Shown: piece by piece, positions 1-8,039 of the stretch
Layout: the number at the start of each line of letters is the position of its first letter
Position numbering within the stretch: position 1 is the stretch's first letter
NCBI GenBank assembly: GCA_035946955.1
Contig: DASYYE010000555.1
Span: forward strand, 1 to 11,834
Source: DASYYE01 sp035946955
GTDB lineage: Bacteria > Actinomycetota > Actinomycetes > Streptosporangiales > Streptosporangiaceae
Direction of reading: 5' to 3'
DNA length: 11,834 nucleotides
Notes under the pieces: model-generated
Seen by the model: the letters and a program-made list of their open reading frames with translations, nothing else
Told to the model about the DNA's origin: nothing
The model's database searches: none
Translations under genes and position numbers: made by a program

Positions 1-115
1 TGAACCGCTCATCCTCGATGCCCTGCTCCAGCCGCCAAGCGCGCAGTGACTCCATGGCGAGCTGAAAGTGCGCCGCTGAGAACCCACCCGGACCTGTGGA
101 CCGTGGGCCGACCAT
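1..115 (-). CDS. 5' end of an unrecognised gene, cut by the left window edge
   Basis: A minus-strand frame opens with ATG at 115-113 and stays open for 38 codons to the window edge. The predicted start is MVGPRSTGPGG, followed by a stretch containing HFQLAMESLRAWRLEQG. About three quarters of its third codon positions are G or C, in keeping with neighbouring genes. A weak GGG-containing sequence lies just upstream, but there is no convincing ribosome binding site. An internal ATG at 55-53 is an alternative start. The gene would lie downstream of the ECF module in the same direction, separated from it by the hairpin at 136-174, so it is probably a separate transcription unit. I do not recognise the family. 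The fragment is short, so the call rests on open frame and codon use alone. Confidence 0.4.
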   Translation of the reverse strand, partial: MVGPRSTGPGGFSAAHFQLAMESLRAWRLEQGIEDERF

Positions 116-135
116 CCTGACCCAGCCAGACGTCA

Positions 136-174
136 GTTGGCGCAGGCCAGAGGAAACTCCTGGCCTGCGCCAAC
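136..174 (-). terminator. Perfect 15-bp hairpin after the ECF module
   Basis: GTTGGCGCAGGCCAG (136-150) and CTGGCCTGCGCCAAC (160-174) are perfect reverse complements around a 9-base loop. The hairpin begins 12 bases after the stop codon of the minus-strand membrane-protein gene. That is the right place for an intrinsic terminator of the sigma factor operon. No T-run follows on the minus strand, so it would be the U-less hairpin type often proposed for actinobacteria. It could also protect the mRNA 3' end. Confidence 0.65.
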
Positions 175-186
175 GATTAGTACCGG

Positions 187-1305
187 TCAGCAGCGGGCGT
201 TGATGACCACGCTGGGGGCGTGGACGACGTACGGGGGCAAGAAGCTGGTGAAGACGCTCTTCAGCAAGGCCTCGGACATCACCACGGTGCCGACCGGGCC
301 CACACCCTTTTCAGGCGAGGTGAGGAGCCAGCGGTCACCGAGAACCTGGTACGTGTGCGTCGTGAAGATGATCTGCTGGTCGGTCTGGTCTGCTGTGTCG
401 TACCGGGCGACCGCGATGCCGGGCCGGCCTGCCGCATCGGTCACGTGGGGCACCACCCTGGCACCTGGGATCGTCGCGGCGACCTGGAACAGAGCCGCAG
501 CCAGCTTCGGCAGCACGGCCGCGTCCTGGAGCATGTTCTCGATCACGGCCCATGCCTGGTCGGCGGGATGCGCTCCGCTGCCCATGTGGCGGTATATCCA
601 TCCTCGCAGCGCGCGGGGGTCAGTCGGCAGCGAGGCCAGGAGCGCATAGTCCGGGAGCGGCTGCAGGCACGTGCCCTGGAACTGACGGGCTGATTTGACC
701 CGGGCGACCGTGGGTGGGGTACCTCCTCTGGCCGGTGTCGGCTGCGGTCCCCAGGGAAGGCGTGCCTGGCCCACCAACCGGGAGCGCATGGCCCCATAAC
801 CGTGCCCGCTGACCGGCACCCAGAACTGGACGCCGTTGGTGGTCAGCGAGTACCGCGATGCTTTGATGCGGCAGTCGATCTTGGGATGAGCGCAGACCAC
901 GGGCCCGCTCGGGGTCGCGTCCTCCTCCACCGAGGTCTGGTAGAGGTACTGGCCCGGCCTGGGGACAGGCTGAGGCGAGTGCACCGCGCTGATCGCTGCC
1001 CGGCCGAGCACGTCGGCGGCAGTCAGCACCGCAGGGCTCCTCTTGGCTGAGCCCGTACCGGTCAGGACGCTGGCGGCGACGGCCACCGCCAGTGCCATGG
1101 CGGTTGCCCCGGTCAGCGCGATCTGCAGGCTAGGGCGGGCATGACGCCAGAGCCGCCACACTCCAGGGGATGGCCGGTGCCAGGACTGGCCGTTGCCGGT
1201 GCCGGCGATGCCGGTGTCCAGCGTCTGGCGTGCCCTGACGAGTTCGTCCGGGCTGCGGCCAGAGATACCGGACCGCAGGTCGGCCAGTTCGTCGAGCTCA
1301 TTCAT
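187..1305 (-). CDS. CU044_5270-like membrane-anchored partner of an ECF sigma factor
   Basis: The 372-residue protein has a polar N-terminus of about 58 residues (MNELDELADLRSGISGRS...). One hydrophobic segment follows at about 60-83 (IALTGATAMALAVAVAASVL), then a roughly 290-residue extracytoplasmic region containing a few cysteines. The N-terminal pattern, the single membrane segment, the length and the position directly after an ECF sigma gene match the CU044_5270 family of actinobacteria, as I recall it. A role in sensing or in restraining the sigma factor is inferred from position and topology; I see no zinc-binding anti-sigma motif. The ATG at 1305-1303 follows AGGAAGGA at a good distance and overlaps the sigma factor's 3' end by 8 bases, so the two are probably translationally coupled. 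A strong hairpin lies just beyond the stop. Confidence 0.75.
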   Translation of the reverse strand: MNELDELADLRSGISGRSPDELVRARQTLDTGIAGTGNGQSWHRPSPGVWRLWRHARPSLQIALTGATAMALAVAVAASVLTGTGSAKRSPAVLTAADVLGRAAISAVHSPQPVPRPGQYLYQTSVEEDATPSGPVVCAHPKIDCRIKASRYSLTTNGVQFWVPVSGHGYGAMRSRLVGQARLPWGPQPTPARGGTPPTVARVKSARQFQGTCLQPLPDYALLASLPTDPRALRGWIYRHMGSGAHPADQAWAVIENMLQDAAVLPKLAAALFQVAATIPGARVVPHVTDAAGRPGIAVARYDTADQTDQQIIFTTHTYQVLGDRWLLTSPEKGVGPVGTVVMSEALLKSVFTSFLPPYVVHAPSVVINARC

Positions 1306-1978
1306 GGTGGGATCCTTCCTCGGGCTCGATCAGGCCGGTCACGCCCAGGGCCACGCGGAGCTTGCGGCGCGCGCGGTTCAGCCGTGACCGGACAGTGCCA
1401 ACCGGAACCTGCAGCGCCCGGGCGGTCTCCGCATAGGAGAGCCCGCCCCAGACCACCAGCAGCAATGTGTCCCTGTCGGCCTGGTGCAGCCGAGCGAGCC
1501 CTGCGGCGAGGGCGCGCCTGTGGGCGGATGCGGCAACCCGTGCCAAGACATCGTCGTCGTGTGCGGCGGTCACGGGGTCGGCCCCGGTCCGCGCCAGCAA
1601 CTTGTACGACCGGGCCTCCGCGTGGCGGTACCTGCTGATCACGTTGGTCGCGATCCCGTACAGCCACGGCCTCGCATCGCGGTAGGTGAGGTCGAAACGC
1701 TCCCGCCGGCGGAACGCCGTCAGGAACACCTCGCCGACCACGTCCTCGGCAACGGTGTCGCCGAGCCGCCGGGCAGCGAACCGGTGGATCTCAGTCGCAT
1801 GACGGTCGAAAATGGCCGCGAACACCTCGGGCTCGCTGCCCGACAACTCGATCAGCGTCGCGTCGTCCGCACGGGCCTTCGTCGTATCACGTACATGCGC
1901 TCCGGGTTGCCCCACGTCGGGGCACAGGGGCGGATGCCAGGACCCGTCCCTGGTAGCGGTCACAGCGGTTCTGTCCAT
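1298..1978 (-). CDS. ECF-subfamily RNA polymerase sigma factor
   Basis: This is a 226-residue sigma-70 family protein of ECF type. Region 2 lies at about residues 50-120 (AIFDRHATEIHRFAARRLGD, then AEDVVGEVFLTAFRRRERFD and RPWLYGIATNVISRYRH). Region 4 lies at about 158-212 and carries the helix-turn-helix GGLSYAETARALQVPVGTVR followed by SRLNRARRKLR. It should direct RNA polymerase to its own regulon, probably including itself. I chose the ATG at 1978-1976 because GGAAAGG precedes it by six bases. An in-frame GTG at 2002 has no good ribosome binding site. The N-terminal 40 residues before region 2 look poorly conserved. The gene overlaps its membrane partner downstream by 8 bases. Nothing in the sequence ties this module to hydrogen metabolism; it may simply be adjacent to the hyp genes. 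Confidence 0.88.
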   Translation of the reverse strand: MDRTAVTATRDGSWHPPLCPDVGQPGAHVRDTTKARADDATLIELSGSEPEVFAAIFDRHATEIHRFAARRLGDTVAEDVVGEVFLTAFRRRERFDLTYRDARPWLYGIATNVISRYRHAEARSYKLLARTGADPVTAAHDDDVLARVAASAHRRALAAGLARLHQADRDTLLLVVWGGLSYAETARALQVPVGTVRSRLNRARRKLRVALGVTGLIEPEEGSHHE

Positions 1979-2144
1979 TAGGTGCCTTTCCGCAGGCTGC
2001 ACCAGTGTTGACTGTCACCCTTACTTCCACCAAACCCACAACCCGGTTCACGCAGCCGCCCGAGCACGCGGTCGGTCCATTGACGAAGCCGAGGTGCCAG
2101 CACAGGCGAGCGGAGTGCCCGGACTGACGGCTCAGAATGGGAGT
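1979..2144. promoter_or_regulatory. Divergent intergenic region between the sigma gene and hypF
   Basis: This 166-base gap must hold the promoters for both the leftward sigma gene and the rightward hypF. On the plus strand there is a TTGACG at 2080-2085 without a well-placed -10. A CAGAAT at 2133-2138 sits six bases before the hypF GTG, which would suit a leaderless transcript but has no matching -35. On the minus strand a TGAACC lies near 2045-2050, but I could not define a paired -10 for an ECF promoter. No strong hairpin or palindrome is visible. Confidence 0.3.
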
Positions 2145-4472
2145 GTGAGCGAGCGGGTCAGGACGGCGGTCCGGGTGGAAGGGATCGTCCAGGGCGTGGG
2201 GTTCCGCCCGTTCGTTTACGCGCTCGCGACCGGGCTCGGGCTGGGCGGTCTGGTCGGTAACGACACCAGCGGCGTGTTCGCCGAGGTCGAGGGGCCGCCG
2301 CAGGCCGTCGCCGAGTTCCTGGCCCGGCTGGAAACCGACGCCCCGCCGCTGGCCCGTGTCGAGCGGGTCACCACCAGCGCCGCCCAGCCGAGCGGCTCGG
2401 GCCAGTTCTCGATCGTGACCAGCGGCTCCGGCGGCCCGCGCCGGGCCATGGTGTCGGCCGACACCGCCACCTGCGTGGACTGCCTGCGCGAGCTAGGCGA
2501 CCCCGCCGACCGCCGTTTCGGCTACCCCTTCATCAACTGCACCAACTGCGGCCCGCGGTTCACCATCGTCCGCGACGTCCCCTATGACCGCCCGCGCACC
2601 ACCATGGCGCCTTTCACCATGTGCGAGGCGTGCGCCACCGAGTACCACGACCCCGCCAACCGCCGCTTCCACGCCCAGCCCGTGTGCTGCCCAGCCTGCG
2701 GGCCACACCTGGCGCTCAGCTCAGCGGACGGGAAACCCGTCAGCGGTGACCCGCTCGCCACTGCCGCGGGCCTGCTGCGCGCCGGGCAGGTGCTGGCCGT
2801 CAAAGGCCTCGGCGGCTACCACCTGGCCTGCGACGCAGCCAGTGAGACCGCCGCCGCCGCGCTCCGCTCACGCAAACACCGCGAGGACAAGCCGTTCGCG
2901 GTCATGGCCGCGGACCTCACACACGCGTCCCGGCTGGTCCACCTGGACGAGGTGGCAACAGCGATGCTCACCAGCCCGCAGCGGCCGATCGTCCTGGCCC
3001 CGAGGCTGCCCGGCGCCCCGGTGACGACCGCGGTCGCCCCGGGCAACCGCCAGCTCGGCGTCATGCTCCCCTACACCCCCCTGCACCACCTGCTGCTCGC
3101 TGCCGTCGGCCGCCCGATCGTCCTGACCAGCGGCAACACCTCCGACGAACCCATCGCCTACACCGACGATGACGCCCAGGCCCGGCTATCGGACATCGCG
3201 GACGCGTTCCTCACCCATGACCGCGCGATCCACATCAGGACCGACGACTCGGTGCTGCGCACTTTCCGTGGCCGCCCGTCCCCCGTCCGCCGCTCCCGCG
3301 GCTACGTCCCAGAGCCGCTGCGCCTGTCCATGCCCGCCGGCACAACGGCTGTCCTGGCCTGCGGCGCTGAGCTCAAGAACACGTTCTGCCTGGCCAAGGA
3401 CGGCTACGCCTACCTCTCCCACCACATCGGCGACCTCCACAACGTCGCGACCCTGCGCTCGTTCACCGAGGGCATCGACCACTTCCAGCGGCTGTTCGAC
3501 ATCACCCCGCAGGTCATCGCGCACGACCTGCACCCGGAGTACCTGTCCACGAAGTACGCGCTCGACCGCGCCGAGACCGGCCTGCCCGGCGAGCCCGGCC
3601 TGTGCGGGGTCCAGCACCACCACGCCCACATCGCCGCCTGCCTGGCCGAGGCCGCCGAGACCGGCCCGGTCATCGGTGTCGCCTTCGACGGCACCGGTTA
3701 CGGGACCGACGGCACCATCTGGGGCGGCGAGTTCCTCACCGCCGACCTGACCGGCTTCGAGCGCGCCGCCCACCTGGCGCCGGTGCCCATGCCAGGCGGG
3801 GACGCCGCCGTCACCCACCCGTGGCGGATGGCCGCCGCCTACCTGGACGCGGCCTACCCAGCCGGTGACGCCCCACCGCAGGCCCTCGAGGTCGCCCGCC
3901 ACAACGACCGGATGTGGCACGACGTGCTCACCCTGGCGCGCCGTCGCATCAACGCCCCCCTGACCTCGAGCGCAGGGCGGCTGTTCGACGCGGTCGCGGC
4001 GATCCTCGGAGTGCGGGGTTCGGTCAACTACGAAGGCCAGGCAGCCATCGAACTGGAGCAGCTAGCCGACCCAGCGGAACGGGCAGCCTACCCGGCGGTC
4101 GTGCACCCAGCCTCGGGGCCGGCGGGAAACGAGGCTGCGGCGCTGGTGGCGGACGGCGCCGGCCTGGTCCGGGCAGCGTGCGAAGACCTCGCAGCGGGCA
4201 CGGACCGCAGCCTGGTCGCCGCCAGGTTCCACAACGGCATGGCCGCGCTCATCCGCGACTGCTGCGCGGCCATCCACGACCGCACCGGCCTGACCACGGT
4301 CGCGCTGTCCGGCGGTGTCTTCCAGAACGTGCTGCTGCTCACCCAGGCCACCGGCCTGCTGGAGGCCAACGGGTTCCGGGTGCTGGTCCACTCCCAGGTG
4401 CCGTGCAATGACGGCGGGATCAGCCTGGGCCAGGCAGCAGTGGCCGCCGCCCGGCAGCGGCGTGACGGGTGA
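2145..4472 (+). CDS. hypF: Carbamoyltransferase HypF ([NiFe]-hydrogenase maturation)
   Basis: HypF converts carbamoyl phosphate and ATP to carbamoyl-adenylate and transfers the carbamoyl group to the C-terminal cysteine of HypE, the source of the hydrogenase CN ligands. From GTG 2145 the protein has 775 residues, the usual family length. Domains in order: an acylphosphatase-like domain (VEGIVQGVGFRPFVYALA, 11-28); a zinc-finger region with four CxxC pairs at 110/113, 132/135, 160/163 and 182/185, spaced 18, 24 and 18 as in the family; a YrdC-like domain from about 200 (VKGLGGYHLACD); and a Kae1-like domain with HHHAH at 491-495, FDGTGYGTDG from about 514, and SGGVFQN from about 722. The frame is open back to 1812, but that part lies over the sigma gene. 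GTG 2145 fits family N-termini, although its ribosome binding site is too close; GTG 2115 is an alternative. It is the only plus-strand gene, and its last 53 bases overlap convergent hypB. Confidence 0.96.
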   Translation: MSERVRTAVRVEGIVQGVGFRPFVYALATGLGLGGLVGNDTSGVFAEVEGPPQAVAEFLARLETDAPPLARVERVTTSAAQPSGSGQFSIVTSGSGGPRRAMVSADTATCVDCLRELGDPADRRFGYPFINCTNCGPRFTIVRDVPYDRPRTTMAPFTMCEACATEYHDPANRRFHAQPVCCPACGPHLALSSADGKPVSGDPLATAAGLLRAGQVLAVKGLGGYHLACDAASETAAAALRSRKHREDKPFAVMAADLTHASRLVHLDEVATAMLTSPQRPIVLAPRLPGAPVTTAVAPGNRQLGVMLPYTPLHHLLLAAVGRPIVLTSGNTSDEPIAYTDDDAQARLSDIADAFLTHDRAIHIRTDDSVLRTFRGRPSPVRRSRGYVPEPLRLSMPAGTTAVLACGAELKNTFCLAKDGYAYLSHHIGDLHNVATLRSFTEGIDHFQRLFDITPQVIAHDLHPEYLSTKYALDRAETGLPGEPGLCGVQHHHAHIAACLAEAAETGPVIGVAFDGTGYGTDGTIWGGEFLTADLTGFERAAHLAPVPMPGGDAAVTHPWRMAAAYLDAAYPAGDAPPQALEVARHNDRMWHDVLTLARRRINAPLTSSAGRLFDAVAAILGVRGSVNYEGQAAIELEQLADPAERAAYPAVVHPASGPAGNEAAALVADGAGLVRAACEDLAAGTDRSLVAARFHNGMAALIRDCCAAIHDRTGLTTVALSGGVFQNVLLLTQATGLLEANGFRVLVHSQVPCNDGGISLGQAAVAAARQRRDG

Positions 4473-5163
4473 CCCAGTCGTAGAAACCCGCCATGCCCTC
4501 CCCCGTGAACGCTGACAGCTCCAGCATCTGCGTGCCGGGGCTGACCTGCTTGAGTGCCCGGCTGAACCGGTGGTACTCGAAGTCCACATAGGGCAGCAGG
4601 TCGTGTTTGGTCACGACGACCAGGTCGGCGTGCCGGAACATGTGCGGGTACTTGATGGGCTTGTCGGCGCCCTCGGTGACCGAGGCGAGGACCACGCGTG
4701 CCGCCTCGCCGAGGTCGAACAGGGCGGGGCAGACGAGGTTGCCCACGTTCTCGATGACCACCACCGAACCGGGCAGCGGGTCAAGCTCCACCAGTGCCCT
4801 GGCCACCATCTCGGCGTCCAGGTGGCAGCCGGCACCGGTGTTGATCTGGACCGCCCGGCAGCCGGCCAGCCGGAGCCGCTCGGCGTCGAGCACGGTGTCC
4901 TGGTCGCCCTCGATCACCTGGACCGGCAGCTCCGGCCCCAGTTCGCGCACGGTGCGTTCCAGCAGTGTGGTCTTGCCGGACCCGGGGGCGCTCATCAGGT
5001 TGACCGCGAACACGCCACGCCTGGCCAGCCAGTCCCGGTTCCGCGTGGCGACCTGGTCGTTGTGGGCCAGCACCTTCTGCTGGAGCTCCACGGTCCGGCC
5101 ATGGTCGGGGTGGTCGTGTGCCTGTGTCAGCGTGACGGCGTCGCAGCCGCAGGTCGCGCACAT
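4420..5163 (-). CDS. hypB: Nickel-incorporation GTPase HypB
   Basis: HypB hydrolyses GTP to drive nickel insertion into the hydrogenase large-subunit precursor, working with HypA in the cytoplasm. The 247-residue protein has an N-terminal metal site CxxCxC (C2, C5, C7), then a short His cluster (HDHPDH, 16-21). The Walker A motif is SAPGSGKTT (58-66), followed by GDQDT (86-90). The G-domain metal site GCHLD carries C113 and H114. ENVGNLVCP (138-146) and TKHD (185-188) follow, the latter replacing the usual NKxD. The His stretch is far shorter than the long poly-His tracts of HypB proteins thought to store nickel. The ATG shares one base with the hypA stop (TGATG), with AGGTGG upstream, so translation is coupled. 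This is the last gene of the operon. No terminator is visible, and its 3' end overlaps the convergent hypF coding sequence by 53 bases. Confidence 0.96.
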   Translation of the reverse strand: MCATCGCDAVTLTQAHDHPDHGRTVELQQKVLAHNDQVATRNRDWLARRGVFAVNLMSAPGSGKTTLLERTVRELGPELPVQVIEGDQDTVLDAERLRLAGCRAVQINTGAGCHLDAEMVARALVELDPLPGSVVVIENVGNLVCPALFDLGEAARVVLASVTEGADKPIKYPHMFRHADLVVVTKHDLLPYVDFEYHRFSRALKQVSPGTQMLELSAFTGEGMAGFYDWVTRHAAAGRRPLLPGPG

Positions 5164-5492
5164 CAGGCCACCTGCACGGAGGCGATGGTGAGCTGCTCCC
5201 CGGATACCACCGTGACGGCGGCGCTGCCGCACGGGCAGGCCAGGATCGGCCCGTCCGGTGTGAACTGCGCGCCGCAGGCCTGGCAGCGGCACACCGCGGG
5301 CGGTTCGGTGATCTCCAGCTGGGCACCGGCCAGCGCCGTCCCCTCCACGACCAGGCTGAAGCAGAACCGGACCGAGTCGGCGACCACGCCGGACAGGGCA
5401 CCGATCTCCAGCCGCACACAGGTGACTGTGGCCCCGGGCAGCTTCTCGCTGACCTGGTCCACGACGGCCTGGGTGATGGCAAGTTCGTGCAT
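5163..5492 (-). CDS. hypA: Nickel metallochaperone HypA
   Basis: HypA binds nickel and passes it, with HypB, to the hydrogenase large subunit. The 109-residue length is typical. The N-terminus MHE supplies the nickel ligands His2 and the adjacent Glu3. The zinc domain has C70 and C73 (CQAC) and, after 12 residues, C86 and C88 (CPC). The second pair is CxC instead of the classical CPxC. I recall CxC forms in actinobacterial HypA, so I regard it as a normal variant. The start follows the hypE stop by 10 bases with no strong ribosome binding site, suggesting translational coupling. The stop overlaps hypB by one base, the usual A-B partnership. Confidence 0.95.
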   Translation of the reverse strand: MHELAITQAVVDQVSEKLPGATVTCVRLEIGALSGVVADSVRFCFSLVVEGTALAGAQLEITEPPAVCRCQACGAQFTPDGPILACPCGSAAVTVVSGEQLTIASVQVA

Positions 5493-5502
5493 GGCGGCGC
5501 GC

Positions 5503-6624
5503 TCAGCAGATCCGCGGCAGCGGGTCGCCGACCATCAGGTCCACGATGCGCGTGCCGCCGAATGCGGTGGTGAGCTGGACGAGGCCAGGGTTCTCGCTGG
5601 TCACCTCGCCGATCACCGACGCCTGTTCGCCCAGCGGGTGGCCGCGCAGCGCGGCGAGGGCCACGTCGGCCTGGCTGGGGTCCACGATGGCGACCAGGCG
5701 GCCCTCGCACGCGACGTACAGCGGGTCGATGCCGAGGAGTTCGGCGGCGCCGCGGACCGCTGGGCGTACCGGGATGGCGCTCTCGCTGACACGCACGCCG
5801 ACCTCCGCCGAGCGGGCCACCTCGTTGAGGATGGTGGCGACACCGCCGCGGGTGGCGTCGCGCAGGGCACGGACCTCCGGTGCGGCGTCGAGCAGCGCGG
5901 CCACGAGCCCGTTCAGCGGCGCGGTGTCGGAGCGCAGGTCAGCCTCGATGTCCAGGTCGCCGCGGGCGAGCATGATGGTGACGCCGTGGTCGCCGATCGG
6001 GCCGGACACGATGATCACGTCCCCGGGGTGGGCTTTGGCCACGCCGAGGTCCACGTCACGCTCGATGACGCCGACCCCGGCGGTGCTGATGTAGCAGCCG
6101 TCTCCCTTGCCCTTCTGCACCACCTTGGTGTCGCCCGTGACCACCTGCACGCCCGCGGCAGCCGCGGCCGCCCGCATGGACTCGGTGATCCTCATCAGGT
6201 CGGCGACGGGGAACCCCTCTTCGATGATGAACCCAGCGCTCAGGTACAGCGGTGTGGCCCCCGCGACGCTCAGGTCATTGACCGTCCCGTTGACGGCGAG
6301 GTCCCCGATGTCGCCGCCGGGAAAGAACAGCGGCGACACCACATAGGAGTCGGTGGTCAGCGCGAGCCGCGCCCCTTCGACGCTGAGCAGGGCGGCGTCT
6401 TCCAGCGGCTCGAGCAGGGGGTTGCGGAACGCGTCCAGGAAGACCGCCTCGACCAGCGTGCGGGTGGCCTTCCCGCCAGCGCCGTGGGCCATGGTGACCC
6501 GCTCTTCCCTGACCTTGGGCCTGCGGCGGCGGGCCGCCTCGATCCGGTCGAGTACCTGCTGCTCGCGGCCACTTGGCGCGGTCATGGCCGGCTCCTCCCG
6601 CTCGGACGTGCCTGCGGTGGTCAT
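5503..6624 (-). CDS. hypE: Hydrogenase maturation protein HypE (thiocarbamate dehydratase)
   Basis: HypE dehydrates the carbamoyl group placed on its C-terminal cysteine by HypF to a thiocyanate, then donates CN to iron on HypC-HypD. The C-terminus PRIC ends in that invariant cysteine. The N-terminal ATP-binding motif MAHGAGGKAT is at about 45-54, and PurM-like features (NGTVNDLSVAGA, VVTGDTK, RDATRGGVATILNE) follow. Two starts are credible. ATG 6624 forms an ATGA overlap with hypD and has GAGGTGA seven bases upstream, giving 373 residues. ATG 6585 has a stronger GGGAGGAG six bases upstream and gives 360 residues, closer to the family norm. Either way an extra, charged N-terminal helix (about residues 20-42) precedes the conserved domain. 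The gene is translationally coupled to hypD and is followed by hypA after 10 bases. Confidence 0.95.
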   Translation of the reverse strand: MTTAGTSEREEPAMTAPSGREQQVLDRIEAARRRRPKVREERVTMAHGAGGKATRTLVEAVFLDAFRNPLLEPLEDAALLSVEGARLALTTDSYVVSPLFFPGGDIGDLAVNGTVNDLSVAGATPLYLSAGFIIEEGFPVADLMRITESMRAAAAAAGVQVVTGDTKVVQKGKGDGCYISTAGVGVIERDVDLGVAKAHPGDVIIVSGPIGDHGVTIMLARGDLDIEADLRSDTAPLNGLVAALLDAAPEVRALRDATRGGVATILNEVARSAEVGVRVSESAIPVRPAVRGAAELLGIDPLYVACEGRLVAIVDPSQADVALAALRGHPLGEQASVIGEVTSENPGLVQLTTAFGGTRIVDLMVGDPLPRIC

Positions 6625-7754
6625 GACCGGCTCACCTCGGCCTCGCGGACCCGCGTGCGCTGCATCCGGCCATAGTTGTAATAGGCGGCGCATGCCCCTT
6701 CCGGGGACACCATGCAGGTGCCGATCGGTGTCTCCGGGGTGCACGCCGTGCCGAACACCTTGCACTCCCAGGGTTTGAGCACGCCCTTGAGCACCTCGCC
6801 GCACTGGCACGCCTTGGGGTCGGCGACCCGGACGCCGGGCACCTGGTAGGCCAGTTCCGCGTCGAAGCGCGCATACTCCTCACGCATCTTCAGCGCGGAG
6901 TGCGAGATGAAGCCGAGGCCGCGCCACTCGAAGTAGGGCCGCAGCTGCATGGTCTGGCCGATGGCGCGCAGCGCGACGGGGTTCCCGGCCCACGGGACCA
7001 CGCGGGAGTACTGGTTCTCGACCTCGCAGCGGCCCTGCGCGAGCTGCAGCATCAGCATGTAGATGGACTGCAGGATGTCCAGTGGCTCGAAACCCGCGAC
7101 GACCACGGGCTTGCCGTAGCTGGCGGCGATGAACTCATAAGGCCTGCAGCCGATCACCGTGGACACGTGGCCGGGGCCGATGAACCCGTCCAGGCGCAGG
7201 TCAGGCGAGTCCAGGATGGCTTTGATGGCCGGGATGATCGTCACGTGGTTACAGAAGACCGTGAAGTTCCCGATCCCCTCGGCAGCCGCCCGGAGCACTG
7301 TCATGGCTGTTGACGGCGCGGTGGTCTCGAACCCGATGGCCATGAAGACCACCTGCCTGCCCGGGTTCTGGCGGGCGATCTTCAGTGAGTCGAGCGGAGA
7401 GTACACCATCCGGATGTCGGTGCCCCGGGCCTTGGCGTCGAAGAACGAGCCAGCGCTGCCGGGCACCCGCATCATGTCGCCGAACGACGTCATGACCACG
7501 TCGGGCTGCGACGCCAGGTGGATCGCGTCGTCGACCCGGCCCATCGGGATCACGCACACCGGGCACCCTGGCCCGTGCACCAGCGTGATGGACTCCGGCA
7601 GGTAGTCCTCCAGGCCGTGCCGGTAGATGGTGTGGGTGTGCCCGCCGCACACCTCCATGAACTTGTACGTCCGTCCGGGCTCACACAGGGCCGCGATCTT
7701 CGCGGCCAGCGCGCGTGCCTTGTCGGCGTCCCGGAACTCATCCACGAACCGCAT
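6621..7754 (-). CDS. hypD: Hydrogenase maturation protein HypD (Fe-S scaffold)
   Basis: HypD, with HypC, is the scaffold on which Fe(CN)2CO is built. The 377-residue protein carries all the signature elements: FMEVCGGHT (C36), GPGCPVCV (C64, C67), GFETTAPS, CNHVTIIPA and GFIGPGHVSTVIG. The C-terminal cysteines (316, 318, 331, 338, 347, 355) include the ligands of the [4Fe-4S] cluster. I place the start at ATG 7754-7752, nine bases after AGGAG. An in-frame GTG two codons earlier (7760) is only three bases from that site. The hypC stop TAG forms part of the AGGAG, linking the two genes tightly. The stop overlaps the upstream start of hypE in ATGA. The order hypC-hypD-hypE is the usual one. Confidence 0.97.
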   Translation of the reverse strand: MRFVDEFRDADKARALAAKIAALCEPGRTYKFMEVCGGHTHTIYRHGLEDYLPESITLVHGPGCPVCVIPMGRVDDAIHLASQPDVVMTSFGDMMRVPGSAGSFFDAKARGTDIRMVYSPLDSLKIARQNPGRQVVFMAIGFETTAPSTAMTVLRAAAEGIGNFTVFCNHVTIIPAIKAILDSPDLRLDGFIGPGHVSTVIGCRPYEFIAASYGKPVVVAGFEPLDILQSIYMLMLQLAQGRCEVENQYSRVVPWAGNPVALRAIGQTMQLRPYFEWRGLGFISHSALKMREEYARFDAELAYQVPGVRVADPKACQCGEVLKGVLKPWECKVFGTACTPETPIGTCMVSPEGACAAYYNYGRMQRTRVREAEVSRS

Positions 7755-7766
7755 GGCCACGTGCTC

Positions 7767-8039
7767 CTATTCGATCCGAGACTCGGCCAGCGCCGTCAGC
7801 TCGTCCTCGTAGGCCTGGCCGATCCCTTCGAGGAACTCCAGTGCCGCCGCGGCCTCGGCCTCATCGATCTTGGAGAGCGCGAAGCCCACGTGGATCAGCA
7901 CCCACTCCCCAGGCTCAGGCGGCTCGTCGGCGAGCAGGCCGATGTTGATCACGCGCTTGGCGCCGCTCACGTCCACCCGGGCCAGGTCCGGCTGGTCCGG
8001 CAGAATCTCGATGACCTCACCCGGTATGCCCAGGCACAT
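7767..8039 (-). CDS. hypC: Hydrogenase assembly chaperone HypC
   Basis: HypC carries the iron centre with HypD and delivers it to the large-subunit precursor. The 90-residue protein starts MCLGIPGEV, so Cys2 becomes N-terminal after methionine removal, as the family requires. The conserved histidine lies in LIHVGFALSKIDE (H50). The ATG at 8039-8037 has GGAAGGA about eight bases upstream; an in-frame ATG-less extension to 8063 is unnecessary. Its 5' end overlaps the protease gene by 23 bases, and its stop contributes to the hypD ribosome binding site 12 bases before that start. This is the conventional HypC of the window, to be contrasted with the HypC-like protein at 9298-9672. Confidence 0.96.
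   Translation of the reverse strand: MCLGIPGEVIEILPDQPDLARVDVSGAKRVINIGLLADEPPEPGEWVLIHVGFALSKIDEAEAAAALEFLEGIGQAYEDELTALAESRIE

Noticed and set aside
1812..2144. N-terminal extension of HypF back to ATG 1812
   Set aside because: It lies over the sigma factor gene on the other strand, adds 111 residues with no family similarity, and the acylphosphatase domain starts naturally after GTG 2145.
3186..3920. 244-codon minus-strand frame inside hypF
   Set aside because: Shadow of hypF; Gly/Val-rich translation without motifs.
4570..6675. A 701-codon open frame on the plus strand across hypB, hypA and hypE
   Set aside because: It is antisense to three well-supported genes, and its predicted sequence has no recognisable domain. 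Long antisense frames are expected in GC-rich DNA with strong third-position bias.
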